NCBI GenBank assembly: GCA_964291445.2
Contig: OZ219864.1
Span: 1,178,001-1,242,000, forward strand
Direction: 5' to 3'
Origin: JAPOXR01 sp964291445
Lineage (GTDB): Bacteria; Pseudomonadota; Alphaproteobacteria; Rhodobacterales; Rhodobacteraceae
DNA: 64,000 nt
The notes below the pieces were generated by a model. The model ran no database searches, was not told where the DNA came from, and worked only from the letters and a program-made list of their open reading frames with translations. This document shows positions 50,138 to 58,800 of this stretch, piece by piece. How positions within the stretch are numbered: position 1 is the first letter of the stretch; each line of letters begins with the position of its first letter. A program made the translations under genes and the position numbers.

Positions 50138-50803
50138 TCATCTTCGCAGAAAGGCTGCCTGGTGGAAACGGGATTGTGCTGGCAGCCGGCCATATGACTC
50201 GCTGACCGGACAGGAGCGGCGAACCTGGCAACCCAGATCGAGGCAGGTGGTGCCGGCTGGACTGCCAACATGGCTCCTGCACGCAGTGGCATCGTAGCGG
50301 CCGTCGCTGACAGCCTCAACCGGGCAGGCCGTCCGGCATGGCTGGTGACGGCAGGATTGGCAGGGAGATTCCCTGTTCGGTGCAGGCAGCAGGATATCCT
50401 CGGGAAACAGCAGGGCACCGCGGTAAGACACGAACAGGCCAGCAACGTCATGGACCAGGAACTGTACCGGTGATTGCCAGCACCGGCCGGTGCGAAGCGC
50501 CCAGCTGAAGAATGGATGGTAGGGCGGCCCGCCAAAGGGATAGACTGGCCACGCCTGGAGTTGCCTTGCCAGACCATCGATGATGCGGCGTGACCATCGA
50601 TCAAGCGGGTCGGGTTCATTGTCGGCAAATTCCGGCTCTGCCGACACCAGCGGCCAGAATCCCGGCTCCCTGGGTCCCAGCATGACCAATGTCCGGCCGC
50701 CATCCGGACATCGATCCGACGGTTTCGGGTTGAAACTGCCGAATATCTGCAGGGAGGTGTCGCTGACCGCGGAGTCGATCCTCTCATATGCCGCTGAGAC
50801 CAT
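50138..50803 (-). CDS. Ferredoxin-like 4Fe-4S protein of unknown role
   Basis: 221 residues. The C-terminal third has CQSCRHQPCRTACPVEA, a C-x2-C-x4-C-x3-CP cluster motif as in bacterial ferredoxin-like domains, and a second cysteine group in CLDLGCQVRRSCPV. The N-terminal two-thirds (FGSFNP, LVMLGPREPGFW, YPFGGPPYHPFFSWA) lacks a known enzyme motif. Similar proteins sit in alphaproteobacterial genomes as uncharacterised ferredoxins, so an electron-transfer or epoxyqueuosine-reductase-like role is only a guess. Start at 50803; it ends 6 bases before sixA. Confidence 0.75.
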   Translation of the reverse strand: MVSAAYERIDSAVSDTSLQIFGSFNPKPSDRCPDGGRTLVMLGPREPGFWPLVSAEPEFADNEPDPLDRWSRRIIDGLARQLQAWPVYPFGGPPYHPFFSWALRTGRCWQSPVQFLVHDVAGLFVSYRGALLFPEDILLPAPNRESPCQSCRHQPCRTACPVEAVSDGRYDATACRSHVGSPAGTTCLDLGCQVRRSCPVSESYGRLPAQSRFHQAAFLRR

Positions 50804-50814
50804 GCGGCGCCTCG

Positions 50815-51672
50815 TCAGCCGGCCGGCCTTGCCCGGATCAGGCTGCCGACGCCATGATCGGTAAACAGTTCAAGCAGGACCGCGTTCGGATAGGTCCCGT
50901 TGAGTATGACTGCCGCCCGGACACCATTGATCACGGCGCTGACCGCGGTTTCGGTCTTGGGCAGCATGCCTCCGGTCAGGGTGCCATCGCTGCGGAGCTG
51001 GTCGACATCGGATGGCGACAGCTGGGTGATCAGCTCACCTTCACTGTTCTGGACCCCGTCGACATCGGTCAGCAGCAGCAACCGGTCGGCCTGCAAGGCG
51101 CAGGCAATGGCGCCAGCGGCGGTGTCGGCATTGACATTGAGGCTCATCCCGTCCCGTCCGACACCCAGCGGGGCCATGACCGGAATGAAATCGGCATCGA
51201 ACAGCGTCGTCAGCACGGCCGGGTTGACCTCGACCGGCCTGCCCACGTAGCCCAGATCAGGTGACTGCTGCTCGCAGATCATCATGCCGGCATCCTTTCC
51301 GGAAAGGCCGACAGCCCTGCCACCCTGGCTGTTGACGGCCTGCACGATCCGTTTGTTGATCAGGCCCGACAACACCATCTCCACCACCTCGATCGTGTGC
51401 TGGTCGGTCACGCGCTTGCCGTCGATGAAGGTGGATTCAATGCCGAGACGCGCCAGGGTCTGGTTGATCATCGGGCCGCCGCCATGAACAATGATCGGGT
51501 TCACGCCGACCTGCTTCATGAGCACGACATCGCCGGCAAAGCTGGACAGCGCTGCCTCGTCGCCAATGGCATGTCCGCCAATCTTGATGACGATGCAGGC
51601 CCCGTCATAGCGCTGCAGGTAGGGCAGTGCTTCGGAAAGAGTGCGTGCGGTAGCGATCCAGTTGCGTTTCAT
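50815..51672 (-). CDS. argB: Acetylglutamate kinase
   Basis: 285 residues from ATG 51672. It phosphorylates N-acetylglutamate with ATP in arginine synthesis. The N-terminal ARTLSEALPYLQRYDG and VIKIGGHA, the glycine loop PIIVHGGGPMI, and LLLLTDVDGV are family hallmarks; most alphaproteobacterial members have Tyr rather than Ile in KIGGHA. Starts at 51693 or 51696 (MMIRQST extension) are possible; no good ribosome-binding site settles it. It lies between engB and the Fe-S gene, whose start is 11 bases after its stop. Confidence 0.93.
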   Translation of the reverse strand: MKRNWIATARTLSEALPYLQRYDGACIVIKIGGHAIGDEAALSSFAGDVVLMKQVGVNPIIVHGGGPMINQTLARLGIESTFIDGKRVTDQHTIEVVEMVLSGLINKRIVQAVNSQGGRAVGLSGKDAGMMICEQQSPDLGYVGRPVEVNPAVLTTLFDADFIPVMAPLGVGRDGMSLNVNADTAAGAIACALQADRLLLLTDVDGVQNSEGELITQLSPSDVDQLRSDGTLTGGMLPKTETAVSAVINGVRAAVILNGTYPNAVLLELFTDHGVGSLIRARPAG

Positions 51673-51886
51673 GGTTGACTGTCTGATCATCATTGCCCGG
51701 GTGCTGGCGGCTCTGGAACCGGTTGGCTTTGCCGCTCCGGCCCACGCATCCTTATACTGTCCTTGCCGTGATGTTAATGGACCGTGCCCCGGCGTCCCGC
51801 CAGGCGAAAACCCCGGCAGGATCGGACCGACAGTCACCGCGGCAAGTCAGCGACAATCCGTGGCAGCGAGCCGTGGCAGCTTCCGG

Positions 51887-52489
51887 TCACACCAGGGCCA
51901 GGATCGAACGCCGGACGGTCTCGATCCCCGTATTCCTGACCGACGATGTGGAAATCGGTGCAGGCAGCGCTGCCGGATGGGCGGTGAGGGCCTCGGCCAC
52001 CGATTGCTCGAGTTCCTCCAGACCGCGTGCTGCCTTGTCGGACTTGGTCAGGATGACCTGGAAAGCGACCGCGGCATCATCGAGGCGGGACATGAATTCC
52101 TGGTCGATCGGCATGATGCCGCGGCGGGCATCAATGAGCAGGAAGGCCCGCCGCAGTGACGGACGCCCGTAGAGGTAATTGTCAATGAGCGTGGCACAGA
52201 TCCTGGCTTCCGATTTTGACATCCGGGCGAAGCCGTACCCTGGCAGATCGACCAGGTAGCGGGCCTCGCCGATCAGGAAAAAGTTGATCTGCCGGGTTCG
52301 GCCGGGCGTATTCGAGGTCCTGGCAAGCTTGCGGCGGCGGGTGAGGGCGTTGATCAGGGAAGACTTGCCGACATTGGAGCGCCCGGCAAAGCAGATTTCG
52401 GGCCGGTCTGCCGGTGGAAAATCCCCCGGAATTGCCGACCCCATGATGAATTCACAGGATCCGAGATCATTGACGGGTTCAGTCTTCAC
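51887..52489 (-). CDS. engB: Ribosome biogenesis GTPase EngB (YihA/YsxC)
   Basis: 200 residues. The P-loop GRSNVGKSS is at about residues 36-44, G2 region TSNTPGRT, G3 DLPGYG, and G4 TKSD. It acts in assembly of the large ribosomal subunit. Size and motifs are standard. It sits 89 bases downstream of yidC in the leftward run rpmH-rnpA-yidD-yidC-engB-argB, which is the usual alphaproteobacterial arrangement. Confidence 0.95.
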   Translation of the reverse strand: MKTEPVNDLGSCEFIMGSAIPGDFPPADRPEICFAGRSNVGKSSLINALTRRRKLARTSNTPGRTRQINFFLIGEARYLVDLPGYGFARMSKSEARICATLIDNYLYGRPSLRRAFLLIDARRGIMPIDQEFMSRLDDAAVAFQVILTKSDKAARGLEELEQSVAEALTAHPAALPAPISTSSVRNTGIETVRRSILALV

Positions 52490-52578
52490 GGGCTTGCGGG
52501 AAATGCCGGCAGGGGGTCTCCGGGGTCACGAACCAGGCAGGGAAAGCGCTGCATTCCCGCCGGCCCCGGATGATCGGC

Positions 52579-54492
52579 CTAGTTTCGGCGTTGCTTCCGG
52601 CCTTTCCTCGGTTTGCGCTTCGCTGGCGGGTCCGGCGGAGGATCGTCCTGCCGGGTGGTGGCCGCGTCGTCCGGTTTCCTGTTTCGCAGTATGGTCTTTT
52701 GTACACCGGCATAGATGTTTCCGAGGACATCGGGACGAACCCCCTGGCTCCGCATGATGAGGTATTGCTGGATGAAGGTGATGACGTTGTTGGCAACCCA
52801 GTAGATGACGAGGCCGCTGGCGAACTGGCCGAGCATGAACATGAATATCCACGGCATCCAGGCAAACACCGCGGCCTGGGTCGGGTCGGTCGGGGACGGG
52901 TTGAGCTTCTGCTGGAGCCACATTGAGACCCCCAGCATGATCGGCAGCACGCCCAGCGAAACGATGGCAAAGAGCGAACCCGCGGCCGGTGTTCCCCAGG
53001 GGAGCGCACCGAACAGGTTCAGGATCGAGGTCGGATCGGGTGCGGACAGGTCGTGGATCCACAGGATGAAAGGCGCATGACGCAGTTCGATGGTGACAAA
53101 GATGACCTTGTACAGCGAAAAGAAAATCGGAATCTGCGGGAGGATTGGCAGGCAGCCAGCTGCCGGATTGATCTTCCGCTCCCTGTAGAGTTCCATGGTC
53201 TTGGTCTGCATCAGCTTGCGGTCATCGCCAGCCATTTCCTTGATCTTCATCATCTCCGGCTGAAGATCCTTCATCCGGGCCATCGAGACATAGGATTTGT
53301 AGGCAAGCGGAAACAGGAACGCCTTGATGACCACGGTCAGGCAGATGATGGACCATCCCATGTTGCCGATCTTGCCATTCAGCCAGTAGAGCAGGGTGAA
53401 AATCGGCTTGGTCAGGAAGAAGAACCATCCCCAGTCGATCGAGTCGATGAAGCGGTCGATTCCGAAATCGCTTTCATAGTTGCGGATGGTTTCCCATTCC
53501 TTGGCGCCGGCGAAAAGGCTGGTATCGATCCGGGCATCGCTCCTCGGCGCAATCTCGACCGTCGGCAGGCGGGCCTCGGTCTGGTAGATTCCAAATCTGT
53601 CGGTGAATTTTGACACCGCGGTAAATGGCTGTCCTGGCGAGGGGATCAGCGTGGTCATCCAGTATTTGTCGGTAAACCCGATCCAGCCATCCTCCAGCAC
53701 GGCCTGGGTGTTCAGGCTTGCCCCTTCACGGGCATCAACCGGAAAATCCTCGACATCGGAATAGTCGGACTCCTCGAGCTGGCCATCGGCCATCTGGATG
53801 ACGCCCTCGTGAAGGATGAAGAAATTGTAGCCGTCCGGCTCGCCATGGCGAGCGATGATTCCATACGGTGCCATCCGGACCGGGCTGCCGGTTCGATTGC
53901 TGACCTGCTGCGAAATCGAGAACATGTAATGCTCGTCGATCGAAATCGACCGGCGAAATACCAGCCCGTTGCCATTGTCCCAGACCAGCACGACCGGTTT
54001 GCCCGGGGACAATTCGGTGCCGCTTTCCAGCTGCCAGGGCGTGTTGGCGCCCGGAACATCGGCGTAATCCAGCGATCCGGCCGGCGCCCAGCCATACAGG
54101 GCGTAATAGGGCTCGGCCGTGCCCGATGGCGAAAGCAACCTGACGATCTCCGAATCTTCGGCCAGGGTTTCCCGGTATTGCCGAAGTGACAGGTCATCGA
54201 GCCTGCCACCATCCAGCAGGATCGATCCGACGAGGTTCGGGGTATCAATCTCGATGCGTTGCCCCTGCCGTTCCTCCGGCACAGGGGCCTGTCCGGCATC
54301 GGCACCAATGGCGGGAATGTCGTCTGCACTCGGTGGGGAAGCAGCGAAATCTTCGACCGGACGGGCCGTATCGGCCGTCTGCGCCTCGTTCTGGACCGGT
54401 GGTTCTTCAGGCGGGAACACGAAAAACCAGGCCAGGACAACCAAAAAGCTGAGTGCTGTCGCGAGTATGAGGTTTCTGTTCTGGTCGTCCAT
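52579..54492 (-). CDS. yidC: Membrane protein insertase YidC
   Basis: 637 residues. A first membrane helix (about residues 8-26) is followed by a large periplasmic domain (about 60-350, including the beta-rich stretch with VLVWDNGNGLVFRRSIS). The insertase core follows: the FFFLTKPIFTLLYWLNG segment, the helix with MGWSIICLTVVIKAFLFPL, then YKSYVSMARMKDLQPEM, and three further helices (FFSLYKVIFVTIELR, the LGVLPIMLGVSMWLQQ region, WVANNVITFIQQYLIM). The C-terminal tail is very basic (KRKPRKGRKQRRN), suiting ribosome contact. Inserts proteins into the inner membrane alone or with SecYEG. Confidence 0.96.
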   Translation of the reverse strand: MDDQNRNLILATALSFLVVLAWFFVFPPEEPPVQNEAQTADTARPVEDFAASPPSADDIPAIGADAGQAPVPEERQGQRIEIDTPNLVGSILLDGGRLDDLSLRQYRETLAEDSEIVRLLSPSGTAEPYYALYGWAPAGSLDYADVPGANTPWQLESGTELSPGKPVVLVWDNGNGLVFRRSISIDEHYMFSISQQVSNRTGSPVRMAPYGIIARHGEPDGYNFFILHEGVIQMADGQLEESDYSDVEDFPVDAREGASLNTQAVLEDGWIGFTDKYWMTTLIPSPGQPFTAVSKFTDRFGIYQTEARLPTVEIAPRSDARIDTSLFAGAKEWETIRNYESDFGIDRFIDSIDWGWFFFLTKPIFTLLYWLNGKIGNMGWSIICLTVVIKAFLFPLAYKSYVSMARMKDLQPEMMKIKEMAGDDRKLMQTKTMELYRERKINPAAGCLPILPQIPIFFSLYKVIFVTIELRHAPFILWIHDLSAPDPTSILNLFGALPWGTPAAGSLFAIVSLGVLPIMLGVSMWLQQKLNPSPTDPTQAAVFAWMPWIFMFMLGQFASGLVIYWVANNVITFIQQYLIMRSQGVRPDVLGNIYAGVQKTILRNRKPDDAATTRQDDPPPDPPAKRKPRKGRKQRRN

Positions 54493-54725
54493 CGATGCCG
54501 ATTGCCCGTGACGGTTCTGCCGCCGCGCCGTTCAATAGAAATGCCGAATGAAGGTCAAGTGAATTGCAGGTTGGCAGCGGCGACGATGGCGGCGAGAGGG
54601 GAGCGGTCCGGGGGGCCATCATTGCCGCCGGAGGGATGCTCCGTGCCGGCAGCCATGCCATCGCCGAAAAGCTGCCCCGGCCGAAACATCACCACCGGCT
54701 GCCACCCATTACTCCCCGGTGGCAA

Positions 54726-54947
54726 TCAATCCGGGACGCCGTCATATCCGGACCCGCCCCAGGGGTGGCACCGGAGAATTCGCCTGATGGCCAGCCAGCT
54801 TCCCTTGATTCCGCCATGCCGCTCGAGCGCCTCGAGGGCGTAGGCCGAACAGCTGGGCTGGAACCGGCAATGCATGCCCACGAGCGGGCTGCCGACGATC
54901 CGGTAGGCCCGGACCGGCAGCGAAATCAGCCAGGCAAGCGGAGTCAT
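54726..54947 (-). CDS. yidD: Membrane protein insertion efficiency factor YidD
   Basis: 73 residues from MTPLAWLISLP (ATG 54947); an upstream ATG at 54968 would add seven residues and cannot be excluded. YidD motifs are present: HCRFQPSCSAYALEALERHG, then GSWLAIRRILRCHPWGGSGYDGVP with the conserved cysteines. Amphipathic N-terminal helix, inner-membrane side; helps YidC/Sec insertion. It lies 45 bases after rnpA and 233 bases before yidC; the latter gap shows no gene or clear signal. Confidence 0.92.
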   Translation of the reverse strand: MTPLAWLISLPVRAYRIVGSPLVGMHCRFQPSCSAYALEALERHGGIKGSWLAIRRILRCHPWGGSGYDGVPD

Positions 54948-54992
54948 GTCAGGTGTCGTCCCGGCCATCCGGGGCCGGTTCGCATTGCCGGC

Positions 54993-55373
54993 TCATCCTG
55001 GCTTCCCGTGTATGATCTCGAGGGCGGCCCGAAGGTCGTTCCTGATGCTGGCGATCGGGCATTCGACCGTCGATCCGGCCCGTCCGACCAGGACATAATC
55101 CCATCCGGCTCGCCCGAAGCCGGGAAGCACTTCCCGGGCCACCTCCCGCAGCCGCCGCTTTGCCCGGTTCCGGGTGACCGCGTTGCCGACCCGGCGCGAG
55201 CAGGTCAGGCCGAACCTGATTGCCGCAGGCGTGTCAAGATCGCGGCGTCGGCGAGCCTGCAGGTGCAGGCTGGGTGTCGTGCAACGCCTGGCGCGGGCTG
55301 CCTTCAGGAAGTCTTCCCTGCGCCTGAGTGTCGAAACTTCGGCAGGGGCGCTGCTCCTGTCACATTCGGGCAT
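54993..55373 (-). CDS. rnpA: Ribonuclease P protein component
   Basis: 126 residues, basic. The conserved RNA-binding segment is NRAKRRLREVAR, preceded by GLTCSRRVGNAVTRN, and the N-terminal STLRRREDFLKA is typical. Binds RNase P RNA and helps it cut tRNA 5' leaders. ATG at 55373; 45 bases downstream of rpmH in the same direction, the near-universal pairing. Confidence 0.95.
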   Translation of the reverse strand: MPECDRSSAPAEVSTLRRREDFLKAARARRCTTPSLHLQARRRRDLDTPAAIRFGLTCSRRVGNAVTRNRAKRRLREVAREVLPGFGRAGWDYVLVGRAGSTVECPIASIRNDLRAALEIIHGKPG

Positions 55374-55418
55374 GCATTTGTCTTTGCGCCTGTCGGGCGG
55401 TGACCGACACGGCGCAAA

Positions 55419-55553
55419 TCAGGCACTCAGGGTCTTGCGTCCCCTGACCCGGCGCCGATTGAGAATCTTCCTGCCCGCCCGGGTGGCCATTCTTGCACGG
55501 AAACCATGGCGGCGCTTGCGTACCTTGTTGCTTGGCTGGAATGTGCGCTTCAT
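55419..55553 (-). CDS. rpmH: 50S ribosomal protein L34
   Basis: 44 residues beginning MKRTFQPSNKVRKRRHGF and ending RRVRGRKTLSA, with the basic composition and length expected of L34. First gene of the leftward run to argB. A candidate promoter lies about 65-95 bases upstream (55618-55647). Confidence 0.97.
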   Translation of the reverse strand: MKRTFQPSNKVRKRRHGFRARMATRAGRKILNRRRVRGRKTLSA

Positions 55554-55617
55554 GTTCGGTCCCTGCACGATCTGGATTGCGGCTCGTCCACCGTCCGGTG
55601 TCCGATTGGAACTGAGG

Positions 55618-55647
55618 CCTATACTGGAATGGAGTCCCCCTCGTCAA
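55618..55647 (-). promoter_or_regulatory. Candidate rpmH promoter
   Basis: On the minus strand TTGACG (55647-55642) and TATAGG (55623-55618) are separated by 18 bases; the predicted start of transcription is near 55611, about 58 bases before the rpmH ATG. Confidence 0.5.
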
Positions 55648-56161
55648 ACCCTTGTGCGGCTGCAATCAACCTGTGGCCCTGCATTCCGCAGGCAGATGTC
55701 CGCACCCCGCCCCATCGTCATCACCGATGTCTCGATCTTCATCGCCCGGCTGACCCGGAGAGGTGACACGGACCATGCCGGAATAGCGCCCGATGCGATG
55801 AAGCTGCGGGCCGATGGCGGCAATTCGGGGCAGAAACCGGAAGCCGGGTTGCACGGACCCGGAGACTTTCAGGAGGTTGTACGGAATCCGAAGGGCATCC
55901 AGGGGCTTGACGTCATCTGGCTCCGCCGGGAGCGGTGAAGCGGACCATGGCCCGGATGTCGTGCCGTCGGCGCCTGGCCAGACACCTCAAGCTCGAGCCG
56001 GCAGGCTCACTGGCCTCGAGACAGCCAGCCATTCGGCTCCCGGCGAGAAGGGTCGCAACATCACCAAGACATACACCGGATGGACACATACCTTAACATC
56101 GGGGCAATCAGTGCAGTCGTTCAGGACGGGCCTTCAGACCCGACTGACGGATTGCATACTC
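55648..56161. other. Gap between the rpmH promoter and the FAH-family hydrolase gene
   Basis: About 510 bases. Short open frames exist on both strands, among them a minus-strand frame with IPYNLLKVSGSVQPGFRFLP over about 55780-55900, but none resembles a known protein or has a ribosome-binding site I trust. No tRNA or terminator hairpin was found. Confidence 0.35.
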
Positions 56162-56848
56162 TCAGATTACAGTCACCGTCAGAGAGGCAAGTCCATCAAT
56201 GGCCACCTCCATGACATCGCCCTGCTCAACGGCGGCAACACCCGAGGGCGTGCCGGAGAGGATAACATCGCCGGCGGCGAGTTCGAAAAACTCCGACAGG
56301 TAGGAGATCATTTCAGGCACCTTCCAGATCATCTGGTTGAGGTCCCCTTCCTGGCGGGTCTCACCGTTGACCTTCAGGATGATCCGTCCCTCGGAGAGAT
56401 GCCCAATCTCGGCAGCCGCATGGACGGGTCCGACAGGGGCCGATCTTTCAAAGGCTTTCGAGATTTCCCAGGGTCGCCGGAGCTCCTTCTGCCTGCTCTG
56501 CAGGTCGCGGCGAGTCATGTCAATCGACACCGCATATCCAAATACGTGGTCGAGTGCCTGTTCCACCCCGATATTGGCTCCGCCGGATTTCAGCATGACC
56601 GCCAGCTCAGCTTCGTGATGCACGTCGGATGAGCGTGGCGGATAGGGAAACTCGCCCGAAGGATCGAGGTTTTCCCGATTCTTCTGGAAGAAGAATGGAT
56701 CCTCGCGACTTGGGTCATGTCCCATTTCCACCGCATGCAGCGCGTAGTTCCGACCAATGCAATAGACCCGCCGAACAGGGAAGAGCATGTCGGAATTCGC
56801 AACAGGAATTGCGCATATGGTTGGCTGGTCAATGGCGAATTTTGTCAT
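56162..56848 (-). CDS. Fumarylacetoacetate hydrolase family protein
   Basis: 228 residues, the length of single-domain FAH-family enzymes. VYCIGRNYALHAVEM near the N-terminus, metal-binding acids in HHEAELAV, GYAVSIDMTRRDLQ, then SEGRIILKVNGE and AAGDVILSGTPSGVA match the family, in which a divalent metal helps cleave C-C bonds of acylpyruvates or act as decarboxylase/isomerase. The FFFQKNRENL segment corresponds to the FFxKP active-site lid and resembles fumarylpyruvate hydrolases, but the substrate cannot be fixed. It is transcribed away from the GntR gene, with 120 bases between their originally open frames, so it may be controlled by that regulator. Confidence 0.88.
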   Translation of the reverse strand: MTKFAIDQPTICAIPVANSDMLFPVRRVYCIGRNYALHAVEMGHDPSREDPFFFQKNRENLDPSGEFPYPPRSSDVHHEAELAVMLKSGGANIGVEQALDHVFGYAVSIDMTRRDLQSRQKELRRPWEISKAFERSAPVGPVHAAAEIGHLSEGRIILKVNGETRQEGDLNQMIWKVPEMISYLSEFFELAAGDVILSGTPSGVAAVEQGDVMEVAIDGLASLTVTVI

Positions 56849-56943
56849 GCGGATCTCCGTTGTTTCGTATCAAGGGCAACTCTTTTCCAGTCGATCAACC
56901 TGTGTCGCAAGGCCGAAATGTTGCACGGCTGCGAAAACGCCTG

Positions 56944-56970
56944 TTGACCCGACTGACCGTGTCCGATAAT
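56944..56970 (+). promoter_or_regulatory. Candidate promoter of the GntR regulator
   Basis: TTGACC (56944-56949) and GATAAT (56965-56970), spacer 15 bases. Transcription would begin about 10 bases before the palindrome at 56988-57003. Confidence 0.45.
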
Positions 56971-56987
56971 GGTAAATCAATATGATC

Positions 56988-57003
56988 TATTGGTCAACCA
57001 ATA
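56988..57003. promoter_or_regulatory. Palindromic operator TATTGGTCAACCAATA
   Basis: A perfect inverted repeat, TATTGGT-CA-ACCAATA, of the TGGT-N-ACCA type bound by FadR/FCD-class GntR regulators such as PdhR. It sits just before the GGAG ribosome-binding site and downstream of the candidate promoter, well placed for autorepression. Confidence 0.7.
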
Positions 57004-57016
57004 CCGGAGACTAGCT

Positions 57017-57709
57017 GTGCTGGTGGCGTTCAAGGAAACGGGCAGGGAAGACGCGCTTGCAACACTCGAGGCATTCATTGTCGCCGGGAAATACAGCCCT
57101 GGCGACAGATTGCCGCCCGAGAGGGAATTGATCGTAAAGCTCGACATGACCCGAACTCGATTGCGCCAGGCGCTTGACACGCTGGAGCACGAAGGCAAGA
57201 TCTGGCGTCACGTCGGCAAGGGAACCTTCCTGGTCAGCGCCGGGGTCGATCGACTTGCCGACATCACGCTTCAGGTCAGCCCCGCGCAGATGATGCGGGC
57301 GCGCTTCTTGCTTGAACCGGCCCTGGCACAGGAAGCGGCGATGAATGCGACCGCCGAAGACCTGGCCAGGATCAAGCTGAACCGGGATCGTGCGAAGGAG
57401 GCGTCAAGCTGGGATGACTACGAGGCGCGTGACGACCTGCTGCATCGCTCCATGGCGGAGGCGACTGGAAACATCCTGCTTCTGTCAATCTTTGACCGGC
57501 TGAACCAGGTGCGGCGGACAGTGGCCTGGAACACCGTTATTCGCGAGTCACCAAGCCCTCCAGCCAACCATCCGAGTTTTTCGGAGCATGATCGAATCGT
57601 CAATGCAATCGATATGAGGAATCCCGTATCGGCACACGCGGCGATGCGCGACCATCTGGTCTCGGTTTCCGCTCGGCTATTCGGAGAGGCGTGTGTTTGG
57701 GCAGCGTGA
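57017..57709 (+). CDS. FCD-domain GntR-family transcriptional regulator
   Basis: 230 residues from GTG 57017, chosen because GGAG (57006-57009) lies 7 bases before it and because the longer frame from ATG 56969 would run through the operator palindrome. The N-terminal winged helix-turn-helix has YSPGDRLPPERELIVKLDMTRTRLRQALDTLEHEGKI, and GKGTFLVS closes the wing. The C-terminal FCD ligand domain has RFLLEPALAQEAA, DDLLHRSMAEATGN and the metal-type histidines in SEHDRIVNAI and MRDHLVS. It probably senses a small organic acid and controls the importer genes that follow. Confidence 0.9.
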   Translation: MLVAFKETGREDALATLEAFIVAGKYSPGDRLPPERELIVKLDMTRTRLRQALDTLEHEGKIWRHVGKGTFLVSAGVDRLADITLQVSPAQMMRARFLLEPALAQEAAMNATAEDLARIKLNRDRAKEASSWDDYEARDDLLHRSMAEATGNILLLSIFDRLNQVRRTVAWNTVIRESPSPPANHPSFSEHDRIVNAIDMRNPVSAHAAMRDHLVSVSARLFGEACVWAA

Positions 57710-57778
57710 TGGCTCGCCGGCACATTCGCCAACCGGTGGAACAATGACTGCAGACTACATCAAGAAGGAGAAACCACG

Positions 57779-58750
57779 ATGTTGAAAATCCTGAAAGCCA
57801 TCGCCAGGACGATGACCTTGCCCATTGCCTTTGGGCTTTCCGTATCCGCCGTGCATGCGGACACGATCCGCATCGCGCTCGCCGAGACGCCATCCGACGA
57901 ACTCGCGGCATTTTTTGTTGCGCTCGACCGGGCCAGGGCAAATGGGCTCGACTACGAATGGACCGCCTTTTCGGACGAAGAACTGGCCATCCAGGCCGTG
58001 TTGAGCGGACAGATGGACATAGGTTTTGGCACGCCGTATGCGGCGATGCAGCGCGCGAAAGCGCCAATCCGGATCATTTTCCAGCTGTCAAAACTGAAGT
58101 TTTTCCCGGTTACCACCAAGAAATACAGTTCTCTCGAAGATTTGGACGGTGAGCCAATCTTGTTGCATTCGCGTGGCGGTGGCACCGATGCGATCGCAAA
58201 TGTCATCGAAAGCAAGACCGGCATCATGTTTGGCGAACGGTCCTATGTGCCTGGTTCGGCCAATCGCGTCGTTGCGCTCGTGGCCGGGCAAGCCGACGCC
58301 ACCATCATTGACCTGTCCAACAAGAACAAGGTGATGCGTCAGCACGGAGACAAGTTCAACGTGTTGCCAATGTTCGAGGTTGAAGCCTCTGACGAGGCGC
58401 TTTTCGCCAATTTGGACTGGATCCAGGACAATGAAGAGCAGGTTCAGATTTTCGTCAACGCGCTGCTTGGCGTATGGCAGGACATGAACGCCGACCCAAT
58501 GATCGTTGCCCGTGAAACCGACCCGGACGGGCCCATCGGCCAGTTGCCGCCGGAAATTCTGGGCAGCCTGGACACATTTTACACCGAAGCGGTCGCTGGT
58601 GGCCTGTATGATGCCGATGGTGGTGGTCGCAAGGCGGCAATGGCCGACATTGAATGGTACAGCAATGCCGGCCAGCTGGAAGGAGATCCGTCGACCTTGA
58701 ACATCGAGGATTTCTGGTATCTGGCTCCACTTGACGCAGCCATGAATTGA
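57779..58750 (+). CDS. ABC transporter substrate-binding protein, NMT1/TauA type
   Basis: 323 residues. AAGGAG lies 8-13 bases before ATG 57779. The signal peptide probably ends after residue 27 (SAVHA-DTI). DTIRIALAETPSDELAAFFVALDRA, GQMDIGFGTPYAAMQRA and ILLHSRGGGTDAIANVIESKTG are of the type that binds taurine, sulfonates, nitrate-like ions or pyrimidine precursors. Sequence alone does not name the substrate. First gene of an ABC operon with an ATPase and two permeases. Confidence 0.88.
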   Translation: MLKILKAIARTMTLPIAFGLSVSAVHADTIRIALAETPSDELAAFFVALDRARANGLDYEWTAFSDEELAIQAVLSGQMDIGFGTPYAAMQRAKAPIRIIFQLSKLKFFPVTTKKYSSLEDLDGEPILLHSRGGGTDAIANVIESKTGIMFGERSYVPGSANRVVALVAGQADATIIDLSNKNKVMRQHGDKFNVLPMFEVEASDEALFANLDWIQDNEEQVQIFVNALLGVWQDMNADPMIVARETDPDGPIGQLPPEILGSLDTFYTEAVAGGLYDADGGGRKAAMADIEWYSNAGQLEGDPSTLNIEDFWYLAPLDAAMN

Positions 58751-58757
58751 CTGCATC

Positions 58758-58779
58758 GGCGGTGCCTTCTGGCACCGCC
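58758..58779 (+). promoter_or_regulatory. Hairpin after the substrate-binding gene
   Basis: GGCGGTGCC (58758-58766) and GGCACCGCC (58771-58779) pair perfectly around TTCT, 7 bases after the stop. As after aapJ, it may stabilise the binding-protein mRNA or partly stop transcription before the permease. Confidence 0.75.
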
Positions 58780-58800
58780 CCTACCTCTGGACGCGGCATC

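Noticed and set aside
55666..55854. Short minus-strand frame upstream of rpmH
   Set aside because: No recognised protein, no good ribosome-binding site, and it runs into the rpmH promoter region; kept only as part of the described gap.
55174..55938. Plus-strand 254-codon frame over rnpA and rpmH
   Set aside because: It is the shadow of two certain minus-strand genes.
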